Source: Novosphingobium sp. MD-1 (GTDB taxonomy: Bacteria; Pseudomonadota; Alphaproteobacteria; Sphingomonadales; Sphingomonadaceae). From it: DNA of 64,000 nucleotides. Below the pieces are notes generated by a model. The model saw only the letters and a program-made list of their open reading frames with translations, made no database searches and was not told the DNA's origin. The stretch covers positions 62,001-126,000 of the forward strand of contig NZ_BBXA01000013.1 of the NCBI RefSeq assembly GCF_001014975.1, given 5' to 3'. The translations under genes were made by a program, and so were the position numbers. Shown in pieces: positions 19,543-27,530 of the stretch (position 1 is its first letter; every line of letters begins with the position of its first letter).

Positions 19543-21486
19543 ATGAACCACGCTCCCTGCTGCGGCCATTCGCGCCGCGCCTTCCTCTGTTCCGCCGCGA
19601 CGGCGGCAGTGGCCGCCGGTTTTGCGCCGGCCGCCGTGGCAGGGGCGACTCCCGCGCCGGCCGGAGGCGTGCCCGCGCCGGCGCTGCGGCCGTTCGATCT
19701 GGCTGACGTCGATCTGGGCGAAGGCCCGTTCCTGCACGCCCAGCGCATGACCGAAGCCTATCTGCTGCGCCTGCAGCCCGACCGGCTGCTGCACAACTTC
19801 CGGGTCAACGCGGGGCTCGCGCCCAGGGCACCCGTCTATGGCGGTTGGGAGTCCGCGGGCATCTGGGAGGATATCAACTGCCACGGCCATACGCTTGGCC
19901 ACTATCTGTCGGCCTGCGCGCTGGCGTGGCGATCGACCCGCGATCGCCGCTTCCGGCAGCGGGTGGACTATATCGCCGACGAACTGGCCGCATGCCAGCG
20001 GGCGTCGGGCACCGGCCTGGTCTGCGCGTTTGCCAAGGGGCCAGCGCTGGTTGCGGCGCATCTGCGCGGGGAGCCGATCACGGGCGTGCCCTGGTACACG
20101 CTGCACAAGATCTTCGCGGGGCTGCGCGACGGGGCGCTGCTGGCCGAGAGCGCCCGATCGCGCGAGGTTCTGCTGCGCCTTGCCGATTGGGCGGTGATCG
20201 CCACCGCCCCGCTGACGGACGCGCAATTCGAGGCGATGCTCGATACCGAACACGGCGGCATGAACGAGGTTTTCGCCGATCTCCATGCCATGACCGGCAA
20301 GCCCGAATACCGCGACCTTGCCCGCCGCTTTTCGCACAAGGCGATCCTGGAGCCGCTGTCGCAGGAGCGCGATCATCTCGACGGGCTTCATGCCAACACG
20401 CAGATCCCCAAGATCGTCGGCTTCGCACGGGTCTACGAAGCCACGGGCGACACCGCTTACCGCAATGCCGCCGCGTTCTTCTGGAAGACGGTGGCGCAGA
20501 CCCGCTCGTTCGCGACCGGCGGCCACGGCGACAACGAACACTTCTTCCCGATGGCCGATTTCGCCAGCCACGTGTTCTCGGCGAAGGGCGGCGAGACGTG
20601 CTGCCAGCACAACATGCTCCGCCTGACCCGCGCGCTGTTCCTGCGCGATCCACAGGCCGATTATGCCGATTACTACGAGCGCGTGCTGTACAACGGCATT
20701 CTTGCGTCGCAGGACCCGGACAGCGGCATGGTCACCTATTTCCAGGGCGCACGGCCGGGCTACATGAAGCTGTACCACACGCCCGAGGATTCGTTCTGGT
20801 GCTGCACCGGCACGGGCATGGAGAACCACGTCAAGTATCGCGATTCGATCTATTTCCGGGGCGACGACAGTATCGTCGTGAACCTGTTCATCCCCTCGAC
20901 CGTGCGCTGGGCCGAACGCGATGCGGTGTTGACCCAGACCACCGCTTTCCCCGAGCGCCCGTCGACCTTGCTGAAATGGGCGTTGAAGCGCCCGACCGAA
21001 GCGACGCTCAAGCTACGTCACCCGCGCTGGAGCAAGGAGGCGACCGTGCTCGTGAACGGGCGCGCGGTCGCGCGGTCGCGGCATCCCGGCAGCTTCGTTG
21101 ACGTGCGCCGCGCCTGGGAGAACGGCGATCAGGTGGAGCTGGTCCTGGCCATGCACCTCGCGATCGACCGCGCGCCCGCCGCGCCGGACATCGTGGCCTT
21201 CACTTACGGCCCGCTGGTGCTGGCCGGTGCGCTCGGCCGTGAAGGTCTGCAGGATGGGGCCGATGTGATCGTCAACGAGCGCCTCTATGGCGCCTATAAC
21301 GATGGCCCGTTCACGACGCCGCAACTGGCTGGCGATCCGGAGGATATCCTGGGCCGGATTCGCCCCGGCCCGGAGCCGCTGCACTTCACCGTGCCGTCAT
21401 CGACGGGCGCGCCGGTCCGCCTCGTGCCCTATTTCAGGATCGCCCACGAGCGCTATGCGACCTACTGGCCGACGACAGCCTCATGA
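19543..21486 (+). CDS. GH127-type beta-L-arabinofuranosidase (DUF1680 family)
   Basis: Predicted exo-acting beta-L-arabinofuranosidase, the activity needed for Hyp-linked arabino-oligosaccharides of extensins and some pectins. The 647-residue protein has a twin-arginine-type leader (SRRAFL). The zinc and nucleophile set of GH127 is present: Glu351 and Cys353 in GGETCCQHNM, and Cys420-Cys421 in FWCCTGTGMENH. The GH127 and GH146 families share this layout, so the subfamily is open. The ATG at 19543 follows GAGGG. It is the last gene of the plus-strand operon and converges on the antiporter gene 21 bp away. Confidence 0.88.
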   Translation: MNHAPCCGHSRRAFLCSAATAAVAAGFAPAAVAGATPAPAGGVPAPALRPFDLADVDLGEGPFLHAQRMTEAYLLRLQPDRLLHNFRVNAGLAPRAPVYGGWESAGIWEDINCHGHTLGHYLSACALAWRSTRDRRFRQRVDYIADELAACQRASGTGLVCAFAKGPALVAAHLRGEPITGVPWYTLHKIFAGLRDGALLAESARSREVLLRLADWAVIATAPLTDAQFEAMLDTEHGGMNEVFADLHAMTGKPEYRDLARRFSHKAILEPLSQERDHLDGLHANTQIPKIVGFARVYEATGDTAYRNAAAFFWKTVAQTRSFATGGHGDNEHFFPMADFASHVFSAKGGETCCQHNMLRLTRALFLRDPQADYADYYERVLYNGILASQDPDSGMVTYFQGARPGYMKLYHTPEDSFWCCTGTGMENHVKYRDSIYFRGDDSIVVNLFIPSTVRWAERDAVLTQTTAFPERPSTLLKWALKRPTEATLKLRHPRWSKEATVLVNGRAVARSRHPGSFVDVRRAWENGDQVELVLAMHLAIDRAPAAPDIVAFTYGPLVLAGALGREGLQDGADVIVNERLYGAYNDGPFTTPQLAGDPEDILGRIRPGPEPLHFTVPSSTGAPVRLVPYFRIAHERYATYWPTTAS

Positions 21487-21507
21487 CCTGACCCTGGCAC
21501 GGACCGG

Positions 21508-22860
21508 TCACTCGGCCGGCACGGCGATGTCCTGCCGCGCCATGCGGCGCGAGCCGTAGACCAGTTCGAACAGCGGGCTGGCCATCATCGTCGTCACGAT
21601 CGCCATGAACACCAGCATCGCGAACAGCGTCGGCCCGATCAGGCCCTTCTGCAGGCCGATGTTGATGATGATCAGTTCCATCAGCCCGCGCGAGTTCATC
21701 AGCGCGCCGATGCCGAGCGCGGTGGGATTGTCCTCTCCGCACAGCCGCGCGGCGAGGTAGCAGGCCCCGAACTTCGCGAGGATCGACGCGGCCAGGATGC
21801 CGAGCGCCATCAGGAACAGCGGCCACGAGCCGATCATGTCCATGCGCGTGTTCAGCCCCGAATAGGTGAAGAACATCGGCAGCAGCATCACCACCGTGAG
21901 CGGCTCGACCCTGCGCTTCAGCTCTTCGGCGAAAAGCCCGCGCGGCATGAACACGCCCAGGATGAACCCGCCGAAGATGGCGTGGATGCCGATCGCGTCC
22001 ATCAGAAAGGCCGAAAGGCACAGCAGCATCAGCGCACTGGCCAGCACGGCCATGCTCATTTCTCCGCGCTGTTCGACCGCATGGCCCAGCGGGGCCAACA
22101 GGCGCCGGCCGAACGCGAACAGCAGGCCCGCGTAGAGAAGCGCTCCCCCGATGGCGACGACCGCGATTCCCGCGCCACCGCCGAACGTGGCAAGCACCAC
22201 CGCCAGCACGCACCATGACGCGGCATCGTCGAACGCGCCGGCGGTGAGCGAGAGCGTACCCAGCGGGCTTTCGGACAGGCCGCGTTCGTTGATGATCCGC
22301 GCCAGCATCGGGAAGGCCGTCAGCGCGATGCAGGCGCCCGTGAACAGCGTGGCGCTGGTCCGGCCGATGTTCGCCGCAAACAGGCCCGGTACGTCGAGCA
22401 GGAACGGCGTGATGACCACCGCGATCGCGAACGGCGCCGCGATGCCCGAGACCGATACCGCGGCCGCGCTGCGCGCCTTCGCGCGGAAGTGCGTGGGGCT
22501 GAACGTCAGCCCCACCAGGAACATGTAGAGCGCCACGCCAAGCTGCGACCCTGCATACAGCACGTTGCGCGTTTCCGCAGGGAAGATGGCCGCCTGCAGG
22601 CCGGGCGCGAGCAACCCCAGCAGCGAAGGACCGAGAAGCACGCCCGCGATCATCTCGCCCACCACCTGCGGCTGGCCGAGGAACTTCTGCCCGATCCGGC
22701 CCACGACCTGACAGGCCAGGATGATCAGGGTCAGCTGGAGGAAGAAGTGCACGCTGAAGTCGCCGGGCACATAGCTGGCCGCCGCGCCCGGTGCTGGCGG
22801 GCCGTGTGGCGCCAGGATTCCGCCCAGTATCGGCAGGACTTCGTCCAGAATGTGGGCCAT
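21508..22860 (-). CDS. CPA2-family Na+(K+)/H+ antiporter
   Basis: Inner-membrane cation/proton antiporter of 450 residues and about 12-13 helices. The KefB-like fold shows GQPQVVGEMIAGVLLGPSLLG near residue 65 and the CPA2 ion-binding acidic pair in LTAGAFDDAASW. ALMNSRGLMELIIINIGL is also typical. There is no C-terminal TrkA/RCK domain, so it is not a full Kef channel. The ATG at 22860 follows AAGGAAG. It lies alone between the sugar operon and the MFS gene, with a LacI-like operator about 100 bp upstream. Its ion preference is unknown. Confidence 0.87.
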   Translation of the reverse strand: MAHILDEVLPILGGILAPHGPPAPGAAASYVPGDFSVHFFLQLTLIILACQVVGRIGQKFLGQPQVVGEMIAGVLLGPSLLGLLAPGLQAAIFPAETRNVLYAGSQLGVALYMFLVGLTFSPTHFRAKARSAAAVSVSGIAAPFAIAVVITPFLLDVPGLFAANIGRTSATLFTGACIALTAFPMLARIINERGLSESPLGTLSLTAGAFDDAASWCVLAVVLATFGGGAGIAVVAIGGALLYAGLLFAFGRRLLAPLGHAVEQRGEMSMAVLASALMLLCLSAFLMDAIGIHAIFGGFILGVFMPRGLFAEELKRRVEPLTVVMLLPMFFTYSGLNTRMDMIGSWPLFLMALGILAASILAKFGACYLAARLCGEDNPTALGIGALMNSRGLMELIIINIGLQKGLIGPTLFAMLVFMAIVTTMMASPLFELVYGSRRMARQDIAVPAE

Positions 22861-22963
22861 GGCTTCCTTGCACTCTCCCGGGGCGCAGCGCCTTCGCGCT
22901 TGTCGTCGATCGATGCAGGGGAGATGCGCTACGCGTCCTCCGGCATCAATGCATTGACAGCCA

Positions 22964-22977
22964 TGGTAGCGTTATCT
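22964..22977. promoter_or_regulatory. LacI-type operator upstream of the antiporter gene
   Basis: TGGTAGCGTTATCT matches the TGNTANCGNTANC operator layout and resembles the site at 4264 before the xyl genes. It lies 104 bp before the antiporter start, in the 167-bp gap that also holds the end of the MFS gene. A link between antiporter and sugar regulation is inferred from this likeness only. Confidence 0.4.
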
Positions 22978-23027
22978 TGCATGTCTGGCAATCGCCGCTA
23001 TGCGGGAGGAGAAGAGTCGGTTGTCGC

Positions 23028-24260
23028 CTAGCTCCGCTGCAGCGTTTCCCGCTGCATAAGCCAGATTACGGCTGCCGTTGTGAACGACGCTGCACCCAGC
23101 AGCATCGCGGTTGCCAGGCTGAAGGACTGCGCGATCTGCGCGGTGATGATCGGCGCGAAGAAGCTGATCACCCGGCCCCAGTTGAAGATCGAGGCGGCCG
23201 TCGATTGCAGGTGCGGCGGATAGAGTTCGGCCATCCACGGCCCCCAGATCACGCTGGAGCACAGTGCGGCGCCATAGATGAGCCCGGCCACTTTCAGCAC
23301 CGTCGGGTCCGCAGGCCCCAGCAGATAGACCGCGATCGCACCCGAAGCGATGAGGAAGCCGATGGCGTTGAAGCGGCGCCCGAAGCGATCGGCGGCCCAG
23401 CCCCAGAAGAAGCCGCCCACGATATTGCCGCTGAACTGCCAGGCGACCAGTGCGCCGGCGGTCTGGGCGCTGAACCCGCGTTCGCCGGTCAGGTAGGTCG
23501 TGAGCCAGCCGCTGAACGCCGCGTAACCGAAGAAATTGAGGCCGGCCATAGTCGCCAGCATCAGCGTCTGCTGGCGCAGGCCGGGCGCGAACAGTTCGCT
23601 GATCGGCAGGCGCGATACCCCGCCGCGCGCCCCGCGATCCATGCGCGATCCGGTGGGGATGGCGGCAAGGACAAGCAGCGCCAGGGCGAGGGGAGGAATG
23701 CCCCCGATCAGCAGCAGGTGCTTCCAGTTGCCCGGCGCGACCAGCCCCATCGCCACGCCGAGCACGACGATCGATAGGCTGAAGGCGGCGTTGAGCGTGC
23801 CGGCAAGACGGCCGCGCAAGGTCGGCTGGAACAGGTTGATGTAGATGCCGACAACTACCGGAAACGAGCCGCCGGCAAAGAAGCCGAGCAGGAAACGCTG
23901 GAGCAGAAGCTGCGGGTAGCTCGCAACGATCATGCCGGCGAGCAGCAGCACGCCGTAGCCGAACACCAGCCCCGACAGGACGCGGCGCCGCCCGATGCGA
24001 TCCGCGATCTGCCCCAGCACGATGGCCCCGGTCAGCGCGCCCGCGCCCTGCGCCGAATAGGCCGAGCCCGCCTCGATCAGCGAAAGCCCCAGCGATTCCC
24101 GGATGTAGGGCCGCAGCACGTCCACCGTGTTCCAGGCCCAGCCATAGAGGAACTCGCAGGCAAGCAGCAGCACGAAGACCAGCACCTGACGCCCAAGGCC
24201 GGGTTCGGCCGAGGCTGGATCGGAGTGCGGCAGCGGAACGGAAGCGGCGGGAATGGACAT
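23028..24260 (-). CDS. MFS transporter, aromatic-acid/organic-acid symporter type
   Basis: Twelve-helix carrier of 410 residues, most like AAHS/sugar-porter MFS importers. QIADRIGRRRVLSG in the loop after helix 2 and AADRFGRRFNAIG between helices 8 and 9 are the paired MFS signatures. LQRFLLGFFAGGSFPV in helix 4 is also characteristic. ATG 24260 (MSIPAAS) is preferred over an upstream in-frame start because the extra N-terminus is Pro/Arg-rich and not conserved-looking. It follows the double-SnoaL gene by 74 bp and likely imports that pathway's substrate. Confidence 0.83.
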   Translation of the reverse strand: MSIPAASVPLPHSDPASAEPGLGRQVLVFVLLLACEFLYGWAWNTVDVLRPYIRESLGLSLIEAGSAYSAQGAGALTGAIVLGQIADRIGRRRVLSGLVFGYGVLLLAGMIVASYPQLLLQRFLLGFFAGGSFPVVVGIYINLFQPTLRGRLAGTLNAAFSLSIVVLGVAMGLVAPGNWKHLLLIGGIPPLALALLVLAAIPTGSRMDRGARGGVSRLPISELFAPGLRQQTLMLATMAGLNFFGYAAFSGWLTTYLTGERGFSAQTAGALVAWQFSGNIVGGFFWGWAADRFGRRFNAIGFLIASGAIAVYLLGPADPTVLKVAGLIYGAALCSSVIWGPWMAELYPPHLQSTAASIFNWGRVISFFAPIITAQIAQSFSLATAMLLGAASFTTAAVIWLMQRETLQRS

Positions 24261-24334
24261 GGGATCGGTCCGCTGAACGGGAGGGCGGGAGGGCTTGCCG
24301 TGCGGTGGGGGCCGCACGGCAAGCACGGATGCGC

Positions 24335-25474
24335 TCAGGCGGCGCGCTGCAGTTCGGCGAGCTTGATCTGCACCAGCATCGAGAGTTCGTCATAGACAAC
24401 CCATTCGTCGACGATCTTGCCGTCGCGAATGTGGAAGTGGGTGACGCCCATCACGGAAAGGTGGTGGCCGGTCGGCGCGCCGAGCGAGCCGTAGCCCATG
24501 TGGTGACCGTCCATGGTCCAGCGCAGGGCATACTTGGTGCCGCCCTCTTCGCTGTCGACCGAGCAGATATGCTGCGGCACGAAGGCGCAATCCGGGATCA
24601 GGGCGACCAGGCGCATCGTCTGCTGCAGCACCGCCGCAACGCCGCCCAGTTCGCGCATCAAGGGGCCATGCCACTGGCAATTGGGCGCGTAGATGTCGCG
24701 GATCAGGCCGAACATGCGCTTGTTGTAGATGTGGTGCAGCCAGCGGAGCAGCTGTTCCTCGCCTTCGTTGTGGGCGATCGAAAGGTCGGCTTCGCTTTCG
24801 GGCGGATACTGGCCCAGCAGGCGCCGGTTCTCGGCAAGGTCCAGCACCGTCTCGCCGTTTTCGAACTTCTTCCGCGCCAGCCCTTCGGCGAACACCTGCG
24901 GGTCAACGCCGACCTGGATCAGCGGCCCCATGTTGTCGCGGACGATCCATTCCTTGTAGATCTTGTTTTCCAGGATCATGCACTCGGCGACCGTGCGGGT
25001 GCAGAACGTCCGACCGGTCGGCTTGCCCCACGAACCGAACTCGGAGTGGCGGCCAAGCCCGTGGGTCATGTGGCTGGTGTAGAAGCCGTCCACGTCGTTG
25101 CCGCGCCAGATCACCTGCTGCGCCATGCCACGGCGGTCGGGAAACTCGACAAGCCGCTGGATCGTGTCGCGGATATGCGTCTCGCGGTCATACATCGTGC
25201 CCAGCGTGGTGTAGGCAACGCAGTTGTGGGTGTAGTGGCTGTAGATCAGCCCCACGTCGCGCTCGTCCCAGATGCGATGGGTGCAGCGGATGATGTAGTC
25301 GACGATGTCGGTATAGGATTCGTCGAACCCGCGCATCGACTGCACCCGCGGCCGGTTTTCGGGCACCAGCTGCGTGAAATCGCGGCGTTCCACCTGGAGG
25401 ACGCTGCCGCCGGAGGGCGCGGCCGCTTTCGCGGATTCGACCGGCTTTACGGGCTTGGGATTGCTTTCGGTCAC
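24335..25474 (-). CDS. Double SnoaL/NTF2-like domain protein
   Basis: A 379-residue cytoplasmic protein made of two NTF2-like cone domains, roughly residues 45-195 and 215-365. Each ends in a similar strand pattern: KIYKEWIVRDNMGPLIQVG in the first and KIVDEWVVYDELSMLVQIK in the second. The fold serves polyketide cyclases, dehydratases, isomerases and hydrolases; I see nothing that fixes one reaction. The GTG start at 25474 has a near-ideal GGAGG site and overlaps the alpha/beta hydrolase stop by 4 bp. Tight coupling and the shared operator place it in the HisD/cupin pathway. Confidence 0.8.
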   Translation of the reverse strand: MTESNPKPVKPVESAKAAAPSGGSVLQVERRDFTQLVPENRPRVQSMRGFDESYTDIVDYIIRCTHRIWDERDVGLIYSHYTHNCVAYTTLGTMYDRETHIRDTIQRLVEFPDRRGMAQQVIWRGNDVDGFYTSHMTHGLGRHSEFGSWGKPTGRTFCTRTVAECMILENKIYKEWIVRDNMGPLIQVGVDPQVFAEGLARKKFENGETVLDLAENRRLLGQYPPESEADLSIAHNEGEEQLLRWLHHIYNKRMFGLIRDIYAPNCQWHGPLMRELGGVAAVLQQTMRLVALIPDCAFVPQHICSVDSEEGGTKYALRWTMDGHHMGYGSLGAPTGHHLSVMGVTHFHIRDGKIVDEWVVYDELSMLVQIKLAELQRAA

Positions 25475-26247
25475 GATACCTCCGAGGCGTTGGAATAGGT
25501 TGAGTTGTCTGCGCACTGACGTTCTGCGCGCGATTGGTGAAGATCGACCTGCCCGAGCCAGGTGGAAAACGCGGCGGAACAGGCGGCGGGTTGCTCAAGA
25601 AGCAGGAAGTGCCCCGCATTGGCAACCTCGGTCCATGTCGCCCAGGGCAGGGCGTTGGCCATTTCGGCCTGCAGCTCTTCGGGCGCGACGACGTCCTGCG
25701 CGCCCGAAAGCACGAGTGTCGGCATGTCCATGCGGGCAAGGCGCGGGCGGTTGTCGGGGCGTGACAGCGCGATTTCGGTCTGCCGTTCGGCCGTGCCCGG
25801 CGGGCACGCGTTCGCCATGGCGATGATCAGCGCGCGAAGGCACTTTTCCTCGCTGCGCGACGGGTGGACATACCGTGACCAGAGCTGTTCGCTGACGAGC
25901 GTCGCGGGATCGACACCGGCCACCGCGGCGCGACGGGCGGCATGATCGGCCTCTGGCACAGGTCGCGCGTTGCCGGCGATCAGGGCCATGGCCGCGATCC
26001 GGTGCGGCGCACGGGCGGCGAGTTCCAGCGCAACGATGGCCCCGAGAGAAAAGCCCACGGCGATGAACCGGTCCGGCGCCGTCGCCAGCAGCCTTTCGGC
26101 CGCGTCTTGCACCGACGTATCTTGCGTCAGATCGGCATGAAGCGTGCGTTCGGCGGAAAGCGCGCCCGAGATCGCGGCGAAAACGCGCGCATCGCACAAT
26201 GTTCCGGGCAGGAACAGGACGGGTACGGTGCTCTCGGCCGGCAGCAT
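25471..26247 (-). CDS. Alpha/beta hydrolase
   Basis: A 258-residue cytoplasmic alpha/beta hydrolase without signal peptide. The oxyanion region is VLFLPGTLCDARVF, the nucleophile elbow GFSLGAIVALEL gives the Ser, LSGAQDVVAP the Asp and NAGHFLLLEQ the His. Members hydrolyse enol-lactones, esters or C-C bonds in catabolism, so a ring-opening or ester step is possible. The ATG at 26247 is used, because the open frame further upstream runs through the operator. It is the first gene of the minus-strand unit hydrolase-SnoaL-MFS and diverges from the cupin gene. Confidence 0.82.
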   Translation of the reverse strand: MLPAESTVPVLFLPGTLCDARVFAAISGALSAERTLHADLTQDTSVQDAAERLLATAPDRFIAVGFSLGAIVALELAARAPHRIAAMALIAGNARPVPEADHAARRAAVAGVDPATLVSEQLWSRYVHPSRSEEKCLRALIIAMANACPPGTAERQTEIALSRPDNRPRLARMDMPTLVLSGAQDVVAPEELQAEMANALPWATWTEVANAGHFLLLEQPAACSAAFSTWLGQVDLHQSRAERQCADNSTYSNASEVS

Positions 26248-26338
26248 CGAAGGCGGTCTCTTTTCTCGTTTCAGTGCAGGCCTAATCCGAAAAGCGAAAA
26301 CTCGGCCTTGCGCTTTCCCCGGTCTTGACCTACCAGAT

Positions 26339-26354
26339 TTGCATTCGAATGCAA
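26339..26354. promoter_or_regulatory. Palindromic LacI-type operator, site 1 (hydrolase/cupin divergent promoter)
   Basis: TTGCATTCGAATGCAA is a perfect 16-bp palindrome between the divergent hydrolase (26247) and cupin (26375) starts. On the minus strand it fills the 17-bp gap between a TTGATG -35-like box and a weak TCTGGT -10. On the plus strand TTGACC lies at 26325-26330. Identical cores occur at 28867 and 36959, with a degenerate copy at 30210. Confidence 0.82.
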
Positions 26355-26374
26355 CATCAAGTTTGGAGCTTATC

Positions 26375-27394
26375 GTGACCGAGTGGACCCGAGAGGCCAT
26401 GGCGCAGCGCCTGGTGCGTTATGCCGATCTCGTGCCTTGCCGCACCGCCTTCATCGATACCCGCACGCCGGGGTCGACAGAGAAGGAGAACTTCACAATC
26501 ATCGGTCCGGGCGTGTCCGAAAGCACCGACCAGTTCGTGCACATAACCGAGAAGCACGGTTTCAACATCGGGGCGGCGCGCCAGCCCTTCGGCTGCGTCA
26601 ATTCGCAGCACAGCCATGATACCGCCGAGGTCTTCATGGTCCATTCCGGGCACTGGCGGCTGCTGTTCGGGCCGAACCGCGAGGATGGCACGCTGGACAT
26701 CGGACCGGGCGACGTCGTGTCGGTGCCGATCCACATGTTCCGCGGCTTCGAAAAGATCGACGATGGCCTGGGCATGCTGTTCACCGTGCTGGGCGAGGAC
26801 GATCCGGGCAAGGTCACCTGGGCGCCGGCGGTGTTCGAGGCGGCCGAAGGATTCGGACTGAAGCTCGTCAAGGGCGGGCAACTGATCGATACCAGCGAGG
26901 GTGAGCACACCCTGCGCCAGATGGAGCTTGAGGCCCCTCTCGACGAGAACCAACTGCGCGAACTCGCCACCCCGCCGATCGAGAAGCTGATGCAGTGCAT
27001 CGTCCGCTGGGGCGATGCCGTGGCGAACCCGGATTCGCCTCTCGCGCGCGAAGGCGTCGAGGAGGCCGGTCTGATCGCGGTGGGCGCCAGCGGAGACGGT
27101 TTCGCGGCTGGCCCGATTGCGGGCTGGTGGCCGCACGGGTTCCAGTTGCGCCTGCTGACGTTGCAGACCGGTGCCTATGTTCCGATGCACGCCCGCGCCG
27201 AAGCGGAAGTGCTGATCGTGCAGGAAGGGACGCTGGAGGTAAGCTGGGGCAGCGAAGCGCTTCTGCTGGGGGCGGGCGATACGCTCACCATCCCGACCGG
27301 CCTCGCCCATGCGTTCCGGAACACCGCTTCGGTGCCGGCCAAGGCGTTTGTGGTACGCGGAACCGACAGTCCGGCGGCGCCGATCTTCGGCTGA
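26375..27394 (+). CDS. Double-cupin (bicupin) protein, probable metal-dependent dioxygenase or isomerase
   Basis: A 339-residue protein with two cupin domains. The first is near residues 55-135 (QHSHDTAEVFMVHSG, then DIGPGDVVSVPIHMFRGFE). The second is near 250-330 (GAYVPMHARAEAEVLIVQEG, then GAGDTLTIPTGLAHAFRN). Both keep His/Glu ligands of the metal site. The overall shape recalls gentisate-type bicupins, but the reaction is unknown. The GTG at 26375 lies just behind the operator and has TTGGAGC upstream; the open frame continues through the operator, but starts there would precede the promoter. It is monocistronic and ends in a strong terminator. Confidence 0.8.
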   Translation: MTEWTREAMAQRLVRYADLVPCRTAFIDTRTPGSTEKENFTIIGPGVSESTDQFVHITEKHGFNIGAARQPFGCVNSQHSHDTAEVFMVHSGHWRLLFGPNREDGTLDIGPGDVVSVPIHMFRGFEKIDDGLGMLFTVLGEDDPGKVTWAPAVFEAAEGFGLKLVKGGQLIDTSEGEHTLRQMELEAPLDENQLRELATPPIEKLMQCIVRWGDAVANPDSPLAREGVEEAGLIAVGASGDGFAAGPIAGWWPHGFQLRLLTLQTGAYVPMHARAEAEVLIVQEGTLEVSWGSEALLLGAGDTLTIPTGLAHAFRNTASVPAKAFVVRGTDSPAAPIFG

Positions 27395-27412
27395 GCCCCT
27401 CGACGGCATGTG

Positions 27413-27449
27413 AAAAGGCCCGCGAACCTGGTGGTTCGCGGGCCTTTTT
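27413..27449. terminator. Strong rho-independent terminator after the cupin gene
   Basis: A 16-bp perfect stem (AAAAGGCCCGCGAACC paired with its complement from 27433) with a 4-base TGGT loop is followed by a T run. The A run on the other side makes it usable in both directions. It begins 18 bp after the cupin stop. Confidence 0.93.
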
Positions 27450-27487
27450 GCGTGTCCCGAAGGGCTGTCGGTCCGATTATATCCCGG

Positions 27488-27521
27488 CCGTCACCGCGAG
27501 GCGTCTCGCGGTGACGGCCTG
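27488..27521. terminator. Second hairpin, downstream of the first HisD-family gene
   Basis: A perfect 15-bp stem with a GCGT loop, 9 bp past the minus-strand dehydrogenase stop. It lacks a T tract on either side, so it may stabilise the 3' end of the mRNA or act as a weak terminator for the minus strand. Confidence 0.6.
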
Positions 27522-27530
27522 CGGACGAAA

